Positions 34,523-44,787 are shown, numbered from the stretch's first letter. The stretch: DNA of 64,000 bases from Arachidicoccus soli (GCF_003600625.1 NZ_CP032489.1:744001-808000), one strand, 5' to 3'. The notes: a model not told the origin generated them from the sequence alone. A program made the numbers and translations.

Positions 34523-36031
34523 ATGTCGAAAAACGTAGAAAAATACTTGCATAAAGAGATGGACGCAGATGCCGGTATTCAACATAGTTTTCATAAAACC
34601 AAAATAGTAGCTACAGTAGGTCCTGCTTGCGAAAAATATGAAGAATTGCTGGCATTGGTAAGAGCTGGTGTGAATGTCTTTAGACTTAATTTTTCACACG
34701 GTAGCCATGACAATAAACTTGAAATCATTAAAAGCATACGTGCTATTAATGTGAAAGAACCATACAATGTAGCTATATTGGGCGATTTACAAGGCCCTAA
34801 ATTACGTGTTGGTCAAATTGAAAATAACTGCTTGCCTATTGCAACCGGAGATATCCTAACTTTTACTTCTACAGAGAAAGTAGTGGGTAACAAAGAAAAA
34901 ATTTACGTTTCTTATCCTAACCTTCACAACGATGTAAGTGTAGGCGAGAAGATTTTAATAGATGATGGTAAGATAGAGGTGGTCGTAACAGAAGTGGATA
35001 AAAATACCGGAAATGTGCAAGTGCGCGTTACTTATGGCGGCAACCTTTTACCCAATAAAGGTGTAAATTTACCGGATACGGCAATTTCATTACCTGCAAT
35101 GACAGAAAAAGATATCGCAGATTTAGATTTTATTGTTGAGCAAGAACTAGATTGGGTAGCGCTTTCCTTTGTGCGTAAAGCAGAAGATATTGTTGATTTA
35201 AAAAGACGTGTAATTGAAAAGGGCAGTAAGATTAAAGTGATGTCTAAGATTGAAATGCCGTCAGCAATGGACGATTTACGCAATATCGTAAATGAATCGG
35301 ATGGTGTAATGGTTGCCCGCGGCGATTTAGGCGTAGAGCTTCCTGTAGAAAAAGTGCCAATGGCACAGAGAGAAATTATTCGCAAATGTATTCATCGTTC
35401 TAAACCTGTAATTGTGGCTACGCAAATGATGGAAAGTATGATGGATCGTACTAAACCTAACCGTAGTGAGATTACTGACGTAGCGAACGCGGTTCTAGAG
35501 GGTGCAGATGCTGTAATGTTGAGTGGAGAAACAGCAATGGGACAGCATCCGACATTGGTCGTGGAAACAATGCGTAAAATTATTTTGGAAGTAGAACGTA
35601 CTGAATATAGATACGACCGGTCTGCAGAAGTAAAAGTAATTGCTCATTCGCCAACTGTTTTAAGTGATGCAATTTGTTACAATGCCTGTAAAATAGCAAA
35701 AGAAGTAAATGCAAGAGCTTTGATTGGAATGACTCAGAGCGGTTACACGGGTTTTAGAATTAGTAGTTACAGACCGGAAACACCTTTGTACATTTTTACA
35801 AAAGAGCACCAGCTGGTAAATCAATTAAGCCTTAGCTGGGGCGTTCGCGCTTTCTTCTATGATGAAGAGATAAGCTTGGATGAAATCATTAATGATCAAA
35901 TCAATATTCTTCAAGAGAGGAAATTTATTAAGAATGGTGATGTTATCGTAAATACAGGCAGTACACCTGTAGAATCACATTTACCTACTAATATCTTAAA
36001 GATTACAACAGTAGGAGAGTTAGGAAATTAG
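34523..36031 (+). CDS. pyk: Pyruvate kinase
   Basis: The glycolytic enzyme makes pyruvate and ATP from phosphoenolpyruvate. The 502-residue chain has KIVATVGPAC near 27 (start of the barrel), RLNFSHG near 54, the B-domain region from about 95 to 195, KIEMPSAMDDL with the catalytic Lys near 247, ARGDLGVELP near 270 and ATQMMESM near 310 with MLSGETAMG near 335. The C-terminal domain (about 380-500) is the allosteric part. About 110 bases follow pfkA, so both are probably regulated together. Confidence 0.98.
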   Translation: MSKNVEKYLHKEMDADAGIQHSFHKTKIVATVGPACEKYEELLALVRAGVNVFRLNFSHGSHDNKLEIIKSIRAINVKEPYNVAILGDLQGPKLRVGQIENNCLPIATGDILTFTSTEKVVGNKEKIYVSYPNLHNDVSVGEKILIDDGKIEVVVTEVDKNTGNVQVRVTYGGNLLPNKGVNLPDTAISLPAMTEKDIADLDFIVEQELDWVALSFVRKAEDIVDLKRRVIEKGSKIKVMSKIEMPSAMDDLRNIVNESDGVMVARGDLGVELPVEKVPMAQREIIRKCIHRSKPVIVATQMMESMMDRTKPNRSEITDVANAVLEGADAVMLSGETAMGQHPTLVVETMRKIILEVERTEYRYDRSAEVKVIAHSPTVLSDAICYNACKIAKEVNARALIGMTQSGYTGFRISSYRPETPLYIFTKEHQLVNQLSLSWGVRAFFYDEEISLDEIINDQINILQERKFIKNGDVIVNTGSTPVESHLPTNILKITTVGELGN

Positions 36032-36050
36032 GTTTTGAATATATTTCTGA

Positions 36051-36100
36051 AAACAAAAAGTGAAGCTGCCTCCTTAAGTAGCTTCACTTTTTGTTTAGAA
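36051..36100. terminator. Perfect 17-bp bidirectional terminator
   Basis: Arms at 36051-36067 and 36080-36096 are exact complements with A and T runs at the outer ends, separating pyk from the convergent GH43 gene. Confidence 0.92.
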
Positions 36101-36112
36101 GAATACTGATTC

Positions 36113-37096
36113 TCATTTTAGCTTATAAGCTTTCACACCTTCTTTTGTTATTGTTACAGGAAGAATTCTACCGGCTTTATCAAAATGCATTTCGTCAATA
36201 CAAACCTGTCGGTCATTGGCCTGATTATCGCCCAAAGGTCTACGATGATAAATAATATAGTATTTATCTTTTCCAGGAATCTTGATTACGGAATGGTGCC
36301 CTGCGCCAGTTGCTATATTTGGATTTTGTTGTAAAATTACCCCAACTCTTTTGAAGGGACCTAAAGGAGATCTTGACATTGCATACGCTACACGATAGTT
36401 GGGCCCACCCCAACCACCTTCTGACCACATAAAATAGTAAATACCTTTTCGTTTAATCATGCAAGGGCCTTCAACATAATCCTTCGGTGTTATTTCTTTA
36501 TAGTAACTGCCGTCAGAAAAAGGCTCGATACCCGTAAAATCATTTTTTAATTTTACTACGTTACAATGCCCCCAACCACCATAATACATATAATAAGAAC
36601 TATCATCTTTAAAAACAAACTGATCAATAGGTTGTGCACCATTCACAATTTTATTTATCAAAGGTTTTTTTAATAAATCTCTAAAAGGGCCGGCAGGATT
36701 ATCTGCAACTGCTACTCCTATTCCGCCAATTTCTCCTGGGTGCACATCGTTTGCTCCAAAGAAAATATAATATTTGCCAGCTTTTTCAAGAACTGCCGGA
36801 GCCCACATGGCTCTTTTTGCCCAATGAATTTCAGAAGTATCTACAACGCTATGATGTTTTGTCCAATGGATTAAATCATAAGAAGAAAAGGCATCTATAA
36901 AAACTTGGTCTTCATATTTTGCTGAATAAGTAGGGTATATCCAATATTGATTTCCATAAATGGTCGCTTCTGGATCGGCATACCAGCCCTTAAATATCGG
37001 ATTCCCGGACATTTTCTTTTTTTGAGCGTCTGCCTTAATTGTAAGCACTAGAATACATAAAAAAGAAATGCAACATTTATTAAATAGTTTCTTCAT
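36113..37096 (-). CDS. Glycoside hydrolase family 43 protein
   Basis: The 327-residue secreted enzyme has a signal peptide (about residues 1-25, KADAQ) and a five-bladed propeller. The three acidic residues expected are at ADPE (D41, general base), PIDQF (D158) and VEGPC (E209, general acid). GH43 enzymes act on arabinose- or xylose-containing glycans; the subfamily cannot be told here. There is no second domain. It stands alone, divergent from recF. Confidence 0.93.
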   Translation of the reverse strand: MKKLFNKCCISFLCILVLTIKADAQKKKMSGNPIFKGWYADPEATIYGNQYWIYPTYSAKYEDQVFIDAFSSYDLIHWTKHHSVVDTSEIHWAKRAMWAPAVLEKAGKYYIFFGANDVHPGEIGGIGVAVADNPAGPFRDLLKKPLINKIVNGAQPIDQFVFKDDSSYYMYYGGWGHCNVVKLKNDFTGIEPFSDGSYYKEITPKDYVEGPCMIKRKGIYYFMWSEGGWGGPNYRVAYAMSRSPLGPFKRVGVILQQNPNIATGAGHHSVIKIPGKDKYYIIYHRRPLGDNQANDRQVCIDEMHFDKAGRILPVTITKEGVKAYKLK

Positions 37097-37226
37097 CTTT
37101 AAAAAATTTGTTTAAAAATAATATTAAACTGGTTAATCTAATATTGTTATTATACTCGTTAACAATTTAATTAAGATTGAATGAAGATAGCTAGTAATGT
37201 AATTTTTAATTTCCCAATTTAGATTC

Positions 37227-37234
37227 TACATTTG
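37227..37234 (+). promoter_or_regulatory. -7 element four bases before the recF start
   Basis: TACATTTG matches TAnnTTTG exactly and ends four bases before the recF GTG. Transcription starting at the usual distance would begin at or beside the start codon, suggesting a leaderless message. Confidence 0.45.
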
Positions 37235-37238
37235 TATA

Positions 37239-38324
37239 GTGTCTATATTTCAGAAAATCTCATTATTACAATTTAGAAATTATTCGCAACAATCTTTTTA
37301 TTTTGATAAAAAGATTGTGGGCATTTGCGGTGCTAATGGTACCGGCAAAACCAATTTACTCGATACCATTTATTATCTATGTTTTACAAAAAGCTATTTT
37401 TCAAAGCCTGATGGAAAAAATGTAATGCATGGCAAAGAAGGCTTTAGAATTGAGGCGGAGGTTGAGAATATAAGAGACACGCAAAAACTTACTTGTATTT
37501 TACGTGAAAATGGACGTAAAGAATTTTACTTGGATGATGAGCAGTATAAGAAATTCTCTGACCATATTGGTAAATACACTTGTGTTATGATTGCGCCGGA
37601 TGACGCAATGCTCATTACGGGAGGAAGTGAAGAAAGGCGTAAATTTTTAGACACATTATTATCGCAAATCTATCCCGATTATTTAGCGCATTTAATTAAT
37701 TATAATCGTATTTTATTACAGCGAAATAGTTACCTTAAAAATTTATTTGAAGAGCAAAAAACGCCAGACGATTTGTTAGATGTTTTAGACGAACAATTGG
37801 CTTGCGTAGGGGAAGCTATTTTCTTAAAAAGAAAAATATTTTTAGATACTTTTATTTCTACAATACTAAACCAATATGAAAGTATTGCAGATAAAGACGA
37901 AGGCGTGGATATTAATTATCAGACGCAAATGGTAGAAGGCAAAACAATGCTACAGCTTTTAAAGGATTATCGCCAGCGTGATTTATACTTGCAACGCACC
38001 ACAGCCGGCATTCATAAAGATGAACTGTTTTTTTCAATGAATGAACAACCTTTTAAGCTATTGGCATCACAAGGGCAAAGGAAAAGCCTATTGTTTGCTT
38101 TGAAACTGGCTGAATATTTTTCAATAAAAGAAATAAAAAATCATGCGCCTATACTATTGCTCGATGATGTTTTTGAGAAATTAGATGCCAATAGAATGAT
38201 GAATCTCTTGCAGAAAGTATGCAAGGATACAGATACGCAAATTTTTATTACTGATACCCACAAAGAAAGACTGGAAATGGCCTTTGATGTTTTGTGTTTA
38301 GATTATCAACTGATTGAGTTATAA
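37239..38324 (+). CDS. recF: DNA replication and repair protein RecF
   Basis: RecF is an SMC-like ATPase that loads RecA with RecO and RecR at single-strand gaps. The 361-residue protein uses a GTG start; the N-terminus ISLLQFRNY fits the family, so the start is well placed. It has Walker A CGANGTGKTNLLD near residue 31, the signature ASQGQRKSLLFALKLAE near 275 and Walker B ILLLDDVFEKLDANR near 308. The gene is not beside dnaA/dnaN, common in Bacteroidota. The next gene is ahcY, about 90 bases on, with its own promoter. Confidence 0.96.
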   Translation: MSIFQKISLLQFRNYSQQSFYFDKKIVGICGANGTGKTNLLDTIYYLCFTKSYFSKPDGKNVMHGKEGFRIEAEVENIRDTQKLTCILRENGRKEFYLDDEQYKKFSDHIGKYTCVMIAPDDAMLITGGSEERRKFLDTLLSQIYPDYLAHLINYNRILLQRNSYLKNLFEEQKTPDDLLDVLDEQLACVGEAIFLKRKIFLDTFISTILNQYESIADKDEGVDINYQTQMVEGKTMLQLLKDYRQRDLYLQRTTAGIHKDELFFSMNEQPFKLLASQGQRKSLLFALKLAEYFSIKEIKNHAPILLLDDVFEKLDANRMMNLLQKVCKDTDTQIFITDTHKERLEMAFDVLCLDYQLIEL

Positions 38325-38386
38325 TGCTTATTCTCTAGCTATAATAGTTTTAACCCTCTTCAAAATATTAACTCGAGCAAAAACCT

Positions 38387-38394
38387 TATTTTTG
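38387..38394 (+). promoter_or_regulatory. Putative ahcY -7 promoter element
   Basis: TATTTTTG matches TAnnTTTG and lies 21 bases before the ahcY ATG at 38415. Confidence 0.55.
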
Positions 38395-38414
38395 CGCAAA
38401 CTTATTTTACCAAT

Positions 38415-39761
38415 ATGTCAACAGAAGCAAAAAATATGTCCACAGGAATTGAAAAAATTGACTTTAACCTACCTTATAAAGTAGCTGATATCAACCTCGC
38501 GGAATGGGGTCGTAAAGAAATCTATTTAGCCGAAGCAGAGATGCCGGGCCTAATGAGCTTACGTAAAGAATATGGCCCAAGCCAGCCATTAAAAGGCGCA
38601 CGTATCGCCGGCTGTTTGCATATGACGATTCAAACAGCAGTTTTGATAGAAACACTCACGGCCTTAGGAGCTGAAGTGCGTTGGAGTTCATGTAATATTT
38701 TTTCTACACAAGACCAAGCTGCTGCTGCAATTGCAGCAACAGGTGTTCCTGTTTTTGCTTGGAAAGGTGAAACGCAAGAAGAAGCTGATTGGTGTATAGA
38801 GCAAACCTTATTTTTCGGAAGCAAGGATAAACCTTTGAATCTAATTTTGGATGATGGCGGCGATTTAACTAATATAGTTTTAGACCAGTATCCTGAGTTG
38901 GTTGCGGGTATTAAAGGCCTTTCAGAAGAAACAACCACTGGTGTACATCGTTTATATGAACGCATGCAAAAAGGGACTTTGCCTATGCCTGCGATTAATG
39001 TAAATGATTCTGTTACTAAATCTAAGTTTGATAATAAATATGGTTGTCGTGAATCTTGTGTTGATGCTATTCGTCGTGCAACTGATGTAATGATCGCTGG
39101 AAAAGTAGCAGTCGTTGCAGGCTTTGGCGATGTAGGAAAAGGCTCAGCTGAATCTTTACGTGGCGCAGGCGCAAGAGTAATTGTTACCGAAATAGACCCT
39201 ATATGTGCTTTACAGGCTGCCATGGAAGGTTTTGAAGTGAAGAAAATGGAAAACGCAGTTAAAGAAGCCGACATTATTGTTACTACAACCGGTTGTCGCG
39301 ATATCATTACCGAAAGAGAATTTAGGTCAATGAAAGATAAAACCATCGTTTGTAACATTGGTCACTTCGATATTGAAATAGATATGGCTTGGTTGAACAA
39401 AAATTATGGCAATACTAAAAATACGATTAAACCCCAGGTAGATCTATATACGATTGAAGGAAAAGATATCATTGTATTAGCAGAAGGTAGATTGGTGAAT
39501 TTGGGCTGTGCTACTGGTCATCCTTCTTTTGTGATGAGTAACTCATTTACGAATCAAACACTTGCTCAGATGGAGTTATGGAATAATACAGATGCTTACG
39601 AAAATAAAGTATATGTATTGCCCAAACATTTGGATGAGAAGGTTGCCAGCTTACACCTAGCAAAAATTGGGGTGGAATTGGATGTTCTGACAGATGCGCA
39701 GTCTAAATATTTAGGGTTATCTAAAGAAGGACCTTTCAAGCCTGAGCATTATCGCTACTAA
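38415..39761 (+). CDS. ahcY: Adenosylhomocysteinase
   Basis: The enzyme hydrolyses S-adenosylhomocysteine to adenosine and homocysteine, keeping the methyl cycle running. The 448-residue protein has the first signature [16 protein letters not shown] near residue 93, the catalytic DGGDLT near 157, NAD-binding [20 protein letters not shown] near 235 and the C-terminal LNKNYG and KPEHYRY tail with the lysine and tyrosine that reach the neighbour subunit. A second in-frame ATG seven codons in could serve as start. NAD-binding tail ending KPEHYRY is typical. Confidence 0.98.
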   Translation: MSTEAKNMSTGIEKIDFNLPYKVADINLAEWGRKEIYLAEAEMPGLMSLRKEYGPSQPLKGARIAGCLHMTIQTAVLIETLTALGAEVRWSSCNIFSTQDQAAAAIAATGVPVFAWKGETQEEADWCIEQTLFFGSKDKPLNLILDDGGDLTNIVLDQYPELVAGIKGLSEETTTGVHRLYERMQKGTLPMPAINVNDSVTKSKFDNKYGCRESCVDAIRRATDVMIAGKVAVVAGFGDVGKGSAESLRGAGARVIVTEIDPICALQAAMEGFEVKKMENAVKEADIIVTTTGCRDIITEREFRSMKDKTIVCNIGHFDIEIDMAWLNKNYGNTKNTIKPQVDLYTIEGKDIIVLAEGRLVNLGCATGHPSFVMSNSFTNQTLAQMELWNNTDAYENKVYVLPKHLDEKVASLHLAKIGVELDVLTDAQSKYLGLSKEGPFKPEHYRY

Positions 39762-39792
39762 GATTTAATAAGTAGAAAAATTTCAAAAATGC

Positions 39793-39826
39793 AAACCCGT
39801 TCATTTATCCTGAACGGGTTTTTTAT
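39793..39826 (+). terminator. Rho-independent terminator after ahcY
   Basis: An 11-bp stem (AAACCCGTTCA with TGAACGGGTTT) closes a seven-base loop and is followed by TTTT. Confidence 0.92.
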
Positions 39827-39884
39827 AAAATATTCTTTGGGTTATTTTGAATTGGCTAATGATTTACATTTTATTTTGATTTAT

Positions 39885-40721
39885 TTAAATTGTTGCCAAT
39901 AAAAATAGCTCTCCACTCGCAGGTAATAAATGATCTTTTCTTCCCTTAAAATAGAGCGCTTGCATTTCTTTTGTTGATATTATTTTGACATCATTGAACC
40001 CTGCATCAATTGCCATTTCTACTACTTCTTGTGGCCTGAAAAAGCTGATAAATGGAGTTCCGGCTTCTTCGGCGCCCTTATTTGCCCTTTCTTGCGATGG
40101 CCTGTCTTCTTCATCAAGCATTTCAATAGGTAAGTAAAATGTCATGGCAAGTTTTGAGCCTTTAGTAAGGCCGGAAATATGCCTCAATGTTTGTATAATA
40201 GTCTCTTTAGTAAGGTATAAGCTTACACCTGTGCAAGCAACAAAAGATCTTTTATGAATGTCAAACTTAGACTTTCGTAAAAGGTCCCACCAAGATGATA
40301 TTTCAAAGTCCACCGGTATAAAATGCAAATATTCGGGTACGCCAAAACCAAGCTCCACCAATCTTTTCTGCTTCCATTCTAATGTTGACGGCTGATCGAT
40401 TTCAAAGGTCTGAATCTTAGATGCCAAGGCGGGGTTTCGTTGAACAAAGCTGTCTAACCCCGATCCAAGAATTACATATTGACAAATTCCGTTTTCAATC
40501 TGTTCCTTCGCCAAATCTTCAATAAAGCGGGCGCGTGCAATGATGGATGCCCGAAGGCGTTTGGTATATTTCATATCCGGGCGCTCTTGCCATCCATCAT
40601 CAGGTGCAATTAGCCGAAGCCCAATTTCATCTTTAAGAATTGGTGGTTGAGCGTCTATTTGCACATGTAATGCCCTCCACAAAGCTGTTCTTAAGGCTGT
40701 ATTATCTGGCTGTTGACTCAT
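39885..40721 (-). CDS. Class I SAM methyltransferase, leucine carboxyl methyltransferase-like
   Basis: The 278-residue protein looks like the PPM1/LCMT (TIGR00027-type) family: R-rich N-terminus MKYTKRLRASIIARARFIEDL, then YVILGSGLDSFVQR (motif I) near residue 88, FEIDQPSTLEWKQKRL near 109 and the CTGVSLYLTKE stretch near 175. These bacterial proteins methylate unknown carboxyl or hydroxyl substrates; several occur in natural-product loci. It stands beside an ABC exporter on the same strand, about 50 bases downstream of it. Whether they work together is open. Confidence 0.9.
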   Translation of the reverse strand: MSQQPDNTALRTALWRALHVQIDAQPPILKDEIGLRLIAPDDGWQERPDMKYTKRLRASIIARARFIEDLAKEQIENGICQYVILGSGLDSFVQRNPALASKIQTFEIDQPSTLEWKQKRLVELGFGVPEYLHFIPVDFEISSWWDLLRKSKFDIHKRSFVACTGVSLYLTKETIIQTLRHISGLTKGSKLAMTFYLPIEMLDEEDRPSQERANKGAEEAGTPFISFFRPQEVVEMAIDAGFNDVKIISTKEMQALYFKGRKDHLLPASGELFLLATI

Positions 40722-40768
40722 TCTTTCTTATTTATTATAGATTGTTTACAATGCACCTTCTTTTTAAT

Positions 40769-42556
40769 TTAGCGGATAGCAAAACTCTTTGAAGACTCAC
40801 TTTTTCTTTCTCCAATCTGCTGACGCCACATAGCATAGTATAATCCTTTTTCCTCTAGCAATTGCTGATGATTGCCCATTTCTACAATATTTCCTTTTTC
40901 CAAAACATAGATTCTATCTGCGTACATAATGGTTGAAAGCCTGTGTGCAATCATTACAGTAATGTGTTCTTTCTTTTCAGTAATATTTTTGATTGTGTTA
41001 GAAATTTCCTCCTCTGTAATAGAATCTAAAGCAGATGTCGCTTCGTCAAAGATTAATAGTTTAGGTGCACGAAGTAAAGCGCGAGCGATTGACAAACGCT
41101 GTCTTTCGCCTCCTGAAAGCTTTAAGCCCCCTTCCCCAATTACTGTGTTTAGTCCTTTGTCAGCTCTTTCTAAAATATTTGCACCGGCTGCTTTATGTAA
41201 CACGTCATGAATCATTTCGTCGGTGGCGCTGGGATTTACAAATAAAAGATTTTCTCGTATAGAGCCCGAAAATAGTTGTGTGTCTTGTGTTACAAAGCCT
41301 ATTTGATGTCGTAATATTTCAAAATCTATTGCATTGTCTCCAAAATCATTATAAAAGATCTCCCCCTGAGTAGGATGATACAGACCTACCAGAAGCTTTA
41401 CTAAAGTGGATTTCCCTGCTCCCGATGGGCCTACAAAAGCTATTGTTTCTCCTCTTTTTACTTCAAAAGAAATATATTCCAATGCCGGTTTGGTCGCTGA
41501 TTGGTGTTGAAAGCTTACTTTATTAAACCTTAAATCGTGAATAGCATGAATTTTTGCAGGATGTGCAGGTTGGTATTCTACATCACGCTTCATCAAATCT
41601 TGAAAATTTATCATGGAAGCCTCTGCTTCTCTATAAGATAAAATAATATTACCTAATTCTTGCAACGGTCCGAAAATGAAAAAAGAGTAAAACTGCATCA
41701 TCATCAATTGACCGACCGTAATTTTATCTTTGAAAATAAAGAACAACAAAGAAAACATTATACATTGTTGTAAAAAGTTTACAAAAGTGCCTTGAACAAA
41801 ACTGATAGATCTTAAACTCTTCACTTTTTTTAATTCAAGCCCTAAAATTTTCATTGTGGTGTCATTCAGCCGCTTGATTTCTTGGTGTGTAAGCCCTAAG
41901 CTTTTTACCAGTTCAATATTGCGCAATGATTCGGTAGTAGACCCGGCCAAAGCATTGGTCTCATTCAATATATTTCTTTGAATAATTTTTATTTTTTTAC
42001 TCAAAAAACTAGTGAGAAATGATAGTACTACAGCGCCGAGTAAATAAATCAAAGGCAACATCGGACTGAGTCGATATGCTACAATTACCACAAATACTAA
42101 ACCAACAAGCGTAGCAAATAAAACATTGATAAAGTTGGTTATAAATTTTTCACAATCGAGCCTTACCTGTGTAAGCACCGATAATGTTTCACCACTGCGT
42201 TGATCCTCAAAGTCTTGATAAGGTAGCCTTAAAGCATGTTGCAAGCCATCAGTATATATTTGTGCGCCAAATTTTTGTATCACTACATTTACTACATAAT
42301 CTTGAAAAGCTTTAGCGATACGTGATACCATGGCCGCTCCGATAATCATTAGCAGACCTGTGATTACACCTCGGAAATAACCGGAGCTATTGCTGGCTGC
42401 CCGATATATAGCCGCTTTGTTGGCATAAGGGTCTATTAATAAGTTGCCTAAAATGTAGGGGTTAAGTAAAGAGAAAATTTGATTTACCGCGGCTAATAAA
42501 AGTGCGATAAAAATTAATCCTTTATAGCGACTGAGGTATCTGATTAAATGTTTCAT
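40769..42556 (-). CDS. ABC exporter, fused permease and ATPase
   Basis: The 595-residue half-transporter has a six-helix membrane domain (about 1-320) and an ATPase domain (about 345-580) with Walker A GPSGAGKST, Q-loop FVTQDTQL, signature LSGGERQRLSIARAL, Walker B LLIFDEATSALD and H-loop IAHRLS. It fits the MsbA/MDR-like exporters and probably acts as a homodimer. I start at the ATG at 42556, matching the family's short N-terminus; the 31 codons upstream in frame are not conserved-looking. The substrate is unknown; lipids or drugs are the usual cargo. Followed by the methyltransferase gene. Confidence 0.93.
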   Translation of the reverse strand: MKHLIRYLSRYKGLIFIALLLAAVNQIFSLLNPYILGNLLIDPYANKAAIYRAASNSSGYFRGVITGLLMIIGAAMVSRIAKAFQDYVVNVVIQKFGAQIYTDGLQHALRLPYQDFEDQRSGETLSVLTQVRLDCEKFITNFINVLFATLVGLVFVVIVAYRLSPMLPLIYLLGAVVLSFLTSFLSKKIKIIQRNILNETNALAGSTTESLRNIELVKSLGLTHQEIKRLNDTTMKILGLELKKVKSLRSISFVQGTFVNFLQQCIMFSLLFFIFKDKITVGQLMMMQFYSFFIFGPLQELGNIILSYREAEASMINFQDLMKRDVEYQPAHPAKIHAIHDLRFNKVSFQHQSATKPALEYISFEVKRGETIAFVGPSGAGKSTLVKLLVGLYHPTQGEIFYNDFGDNAIDFEILRHQIGFVTQDTQLFSGSIRENLLFVNPSATDEMIHDVLHKAAGANILERADKGLNTVIGEGGLKLSGGERQRLSIARALLRAPKLLIFDEATSALDSITEEEISNTIKNITEKKEHITVMIAHRLSTIMYADRIYVLEKGNIVEMGNHQQLLEEKGLYYAMWRQQIGERKSESSKSFAIR

Positions 42557-42713
42557 AATGATAACAAAATTAGTTTTTATTTCTACCTTTTCACGCAACA
42601 AATCCACACATGTTACTGTCAAAAAGGAAAGTAGGGTTCCCAGTTGCAAAAAAATAGTGGACCGGTTTTAACCAGCCCACTACTTATCTCATGAAATCTT
42701 ATTAATTAAATGA

Positions 42714-44618
42714 CTAATAATGCCATCTTACAAAAGCTTCCATCGCAGCATATTGAGTCAAACCCAATTGTGCATATAGCTTTGCTGTATTGGCGTTTCT
42801 TTCTTCTGCCCGTTGCCAGAATTCACGACTGTCACTACCTTGGAATGGAACTGAATCTTTTTGTGATTGATGTATGAAAATGCCATATCGTTTTTTCCTT
42901 ACTTGATCCGGGCTCATAGGAATAGCCATTTCTATTTCAGTAATATCCCATTCCTGCCATGCACCCTTATATAGCCAGAGCCAACAGTCTTTAAGCCATT
43001 CATCACCTGCTTCTTTTAATCTTCTTAAACTTTCAAATACAACTTCTAAGCAAACTTTATGTGTGCCATGCGGATCAGCCAAATCGCCAGCGCAATACAC
43101 CTGATGAGGTTTAATCTTACGAAGCAGTTCCATTGTAAGTAAAACGTCTGCTTCTCCCATTGGATTTTTTTGTATAGCACCTGTTTCGTAAAAAGGTAAG
43201 TTCATAAAATGGATTTGTTCATCCTTCAGGCCTACATATTTTGCTGTTGCTTTAGCTTCACAACGACGAATTAATCCTTTTACAGAACGTATAATCGGCG
43301 TATCTAATTCATCTTTCTTTTTATCCGCGATAAAAGATTGAGCATCAGCCAATATCTTTTTACTTTCAGTAGCATCTGTGCCAATTAAATCTTCAAAGCC
43401 CGCAGCAAAGTTTAAGAAACGAGTTACAAATTCATCTGTTACGGCAATGTTTCCACTTGTTTGATAGGCTACATGTACATTATGCCCTTGATCCTGCAAG
43501 CGCATAAATGTTCCACCCATAGAAATAATATCATCATCAGGGTGGGGAGAAAAAATTAAGCAAGTTTTTGGGTAGGGAGTGCTTCTTTCCGGATGTTTTT
43601 CAATAATTACATTGGGTTTTCCGCCTGGCCAACCTGTAATGCTGTCGCGCAACATATAATAAACCTGAAGGTTGATCTCATATGCATCTCCTTTTTCAAC
43701 TAATAAATCGCCCAACCCATTCTCATTATAATCTACATCCGAAAGACTTAAAATAGGTTTCTGTAACTTCAAAGACATATTGACTACCGCACGCCTAATC
43801 ATGGCATCTGTCCATTCGATGCTACTAGATAACCAAGGGGATTTAAAGCGCGTCAAATCATTCGCTGCCATTTCATCAATTACAAATGTACAATCTTCAT
43901 GTTGTTGTAAGAAGCTAGCCGGAACTTGATCTGTTATAGAACCCTCTACAGATTTTGCGATGATGGGTGCCTTGTTGCCCCAAGCCAATAAGATAATCTT
44001 TTTTGCTTTGAGAATAGTGCTCAAGCCCATACTAATAGCCAGCTTCGGTACTTTAGAAAGGTTGGCAAAATCACGACTGTTCGCAATTCTTGTAGAGCTC
44101 TCTAAGACCAACAAACGCGTTTTAGAAAGAATGCTTGAACCGGGTTCGTTAAAACCAATATGACCATTATTTCCTATGCCTAATATTTGTAAATCAATAC
44201 CTCCCGCTTTTTCAATTTCTGCTTCAAATTCTTCACAGTATTTTCTTATCCCTTCTTTAGGCCATTCCCCATCAGGAATATGTATGTTGGATGGTTCTAT
44301 GTCAACATGATTAAAAAGATGTTTGTGCATAAATGACCAATAGCTATGGATGGAATTTTTTTCAATTGGATAATATTCATCTAAATTGAAAGTGACTACG
44401 TTTTTGAAGCTGAGATTGTCTTCTTTATGCATGCGTACAAGTTCAGCGTAAAGTTTGATGGGGGTAGAGCCGGTGGCAAGCCCCAAGACACATTTTTCAC
44501 CTATAGATTGTTTTTCTTTAATGAGTGTAGCAATTTGATTGGCTACATTAATAGCACCTTCTGTAGGTGTCGCAAAAATTTTTACAGGGATTTTCTCAAA
44601 AGAGTCTGCAAGATTCAT
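42714..44618 (-). CDS. nagB: Glucosamine-6-phosphate deaminase fused to a PIG-L/LmbE deacetylase-like domain
   Basis: The 634-residue protein joins two parts. Residues about 1-270 form a NagB domain with ATGSTP near 49, NLDEYY near 78 and GIGNNGHIGFNEP near 149, which turns glucosamine 6-phosphate into fructose 6-phosphate and ammonia. Residues about 355-600 form an LmbE/PIG-L domain with the zinc motif SPHPDDDIISMGG near 370, typical of N-acetylglucosamine deacetylases. The fusion is conserved in Bacteroidota and is annotated as a NagB-like protein; whether both sites act on the same pathway is not settled. Start at 44618 follows the family; the 19 residues upstream in frame are not expected. 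Confidence 0.93.
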   Translation of the reverse strand: MNLADSFEKIPVKIFATPTEGAINVANQIATLIKEKQSIGEKCVLGLATGSTPIKLYAELVRMHKEDNLSFKNVVTFNLDEYYPIEKNSIHSYWSFMHKHLFNHVDIEPSNIHIPDGEWPKEGIRKYCEEFEAEIEKAGGIDLQILGIGNNGHIGFNEPGSSILSKTRLLVLESSTRIANSRDFANLSKVPKLAISMGLSTILKAKKIILLAWGNKAPIIAKSVEGSITDQVPASFLQQHEDCTFVIDEMAANDLTRFKSPWLSSSIEWTDAMIRRAVVNMSLKLQKPILSLSDVDYNENGLGDLLVEKGDAYEINLQVYYMLRDSITGWPGGKPNVIIEKHPERSTPYPKTCLIFSPHPDDDIISMGGTFMRLQDQGHNVHVAYQTSGNIAVTDEFVTRFLNFAAGFEDLIGTDATESKKILADAQSFIADKKKDELDTPIIRSVKGLIRRCEAKATAKYVGLKDEQIHFMNLPFYETGAIQKNPMGEADVLLTMELLRKIKPHQVYCAGDLADPHGTHKVCLEVVFESLRRLKEAGDEWLKDCWLWLYKGAWQEWDITEIEMAIPMSPDQVRKKRYGIFIHQSQKDSVPFQGSDSREFWQRAEERNANTAKLYAQLGLTQYAAMEAFVRWHY

Positions 44619-44761
44619 AAGAATGTTTTTAATGAAAGATTTTTGGAGCTGTAAAGATAATTTAAAAACCGACATCAGATGGGTACTATAGCAAACGTTT
44701 GTGCAAGGCTAAAGAGGTTTTTAACGCTTGAGGAAATTTATTTTCTGACCCGAAAACTCTA

Positions 44762-44769
44762 TATATTTG
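44762..44769 (+). promoter_or_regulatory. Putative tag -7 promoter element
   Basis: TATATTTG matches TAnnTTTG, 18 bases before the ATG at 44788. An in-frame TTG at 44767 lies inside it and is not used as the start. Confidence 0.5.
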
Positions 44770-44787
44770 AATGTAAAATTTCATACA

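Noticed and set aside
38630-39358. A 242-codon minus-strand frame inside ahcY
   Set aside because: It is antisense to a firmly identified gene, shows no family motif and is the expected by-product of codon bias on the other strand.
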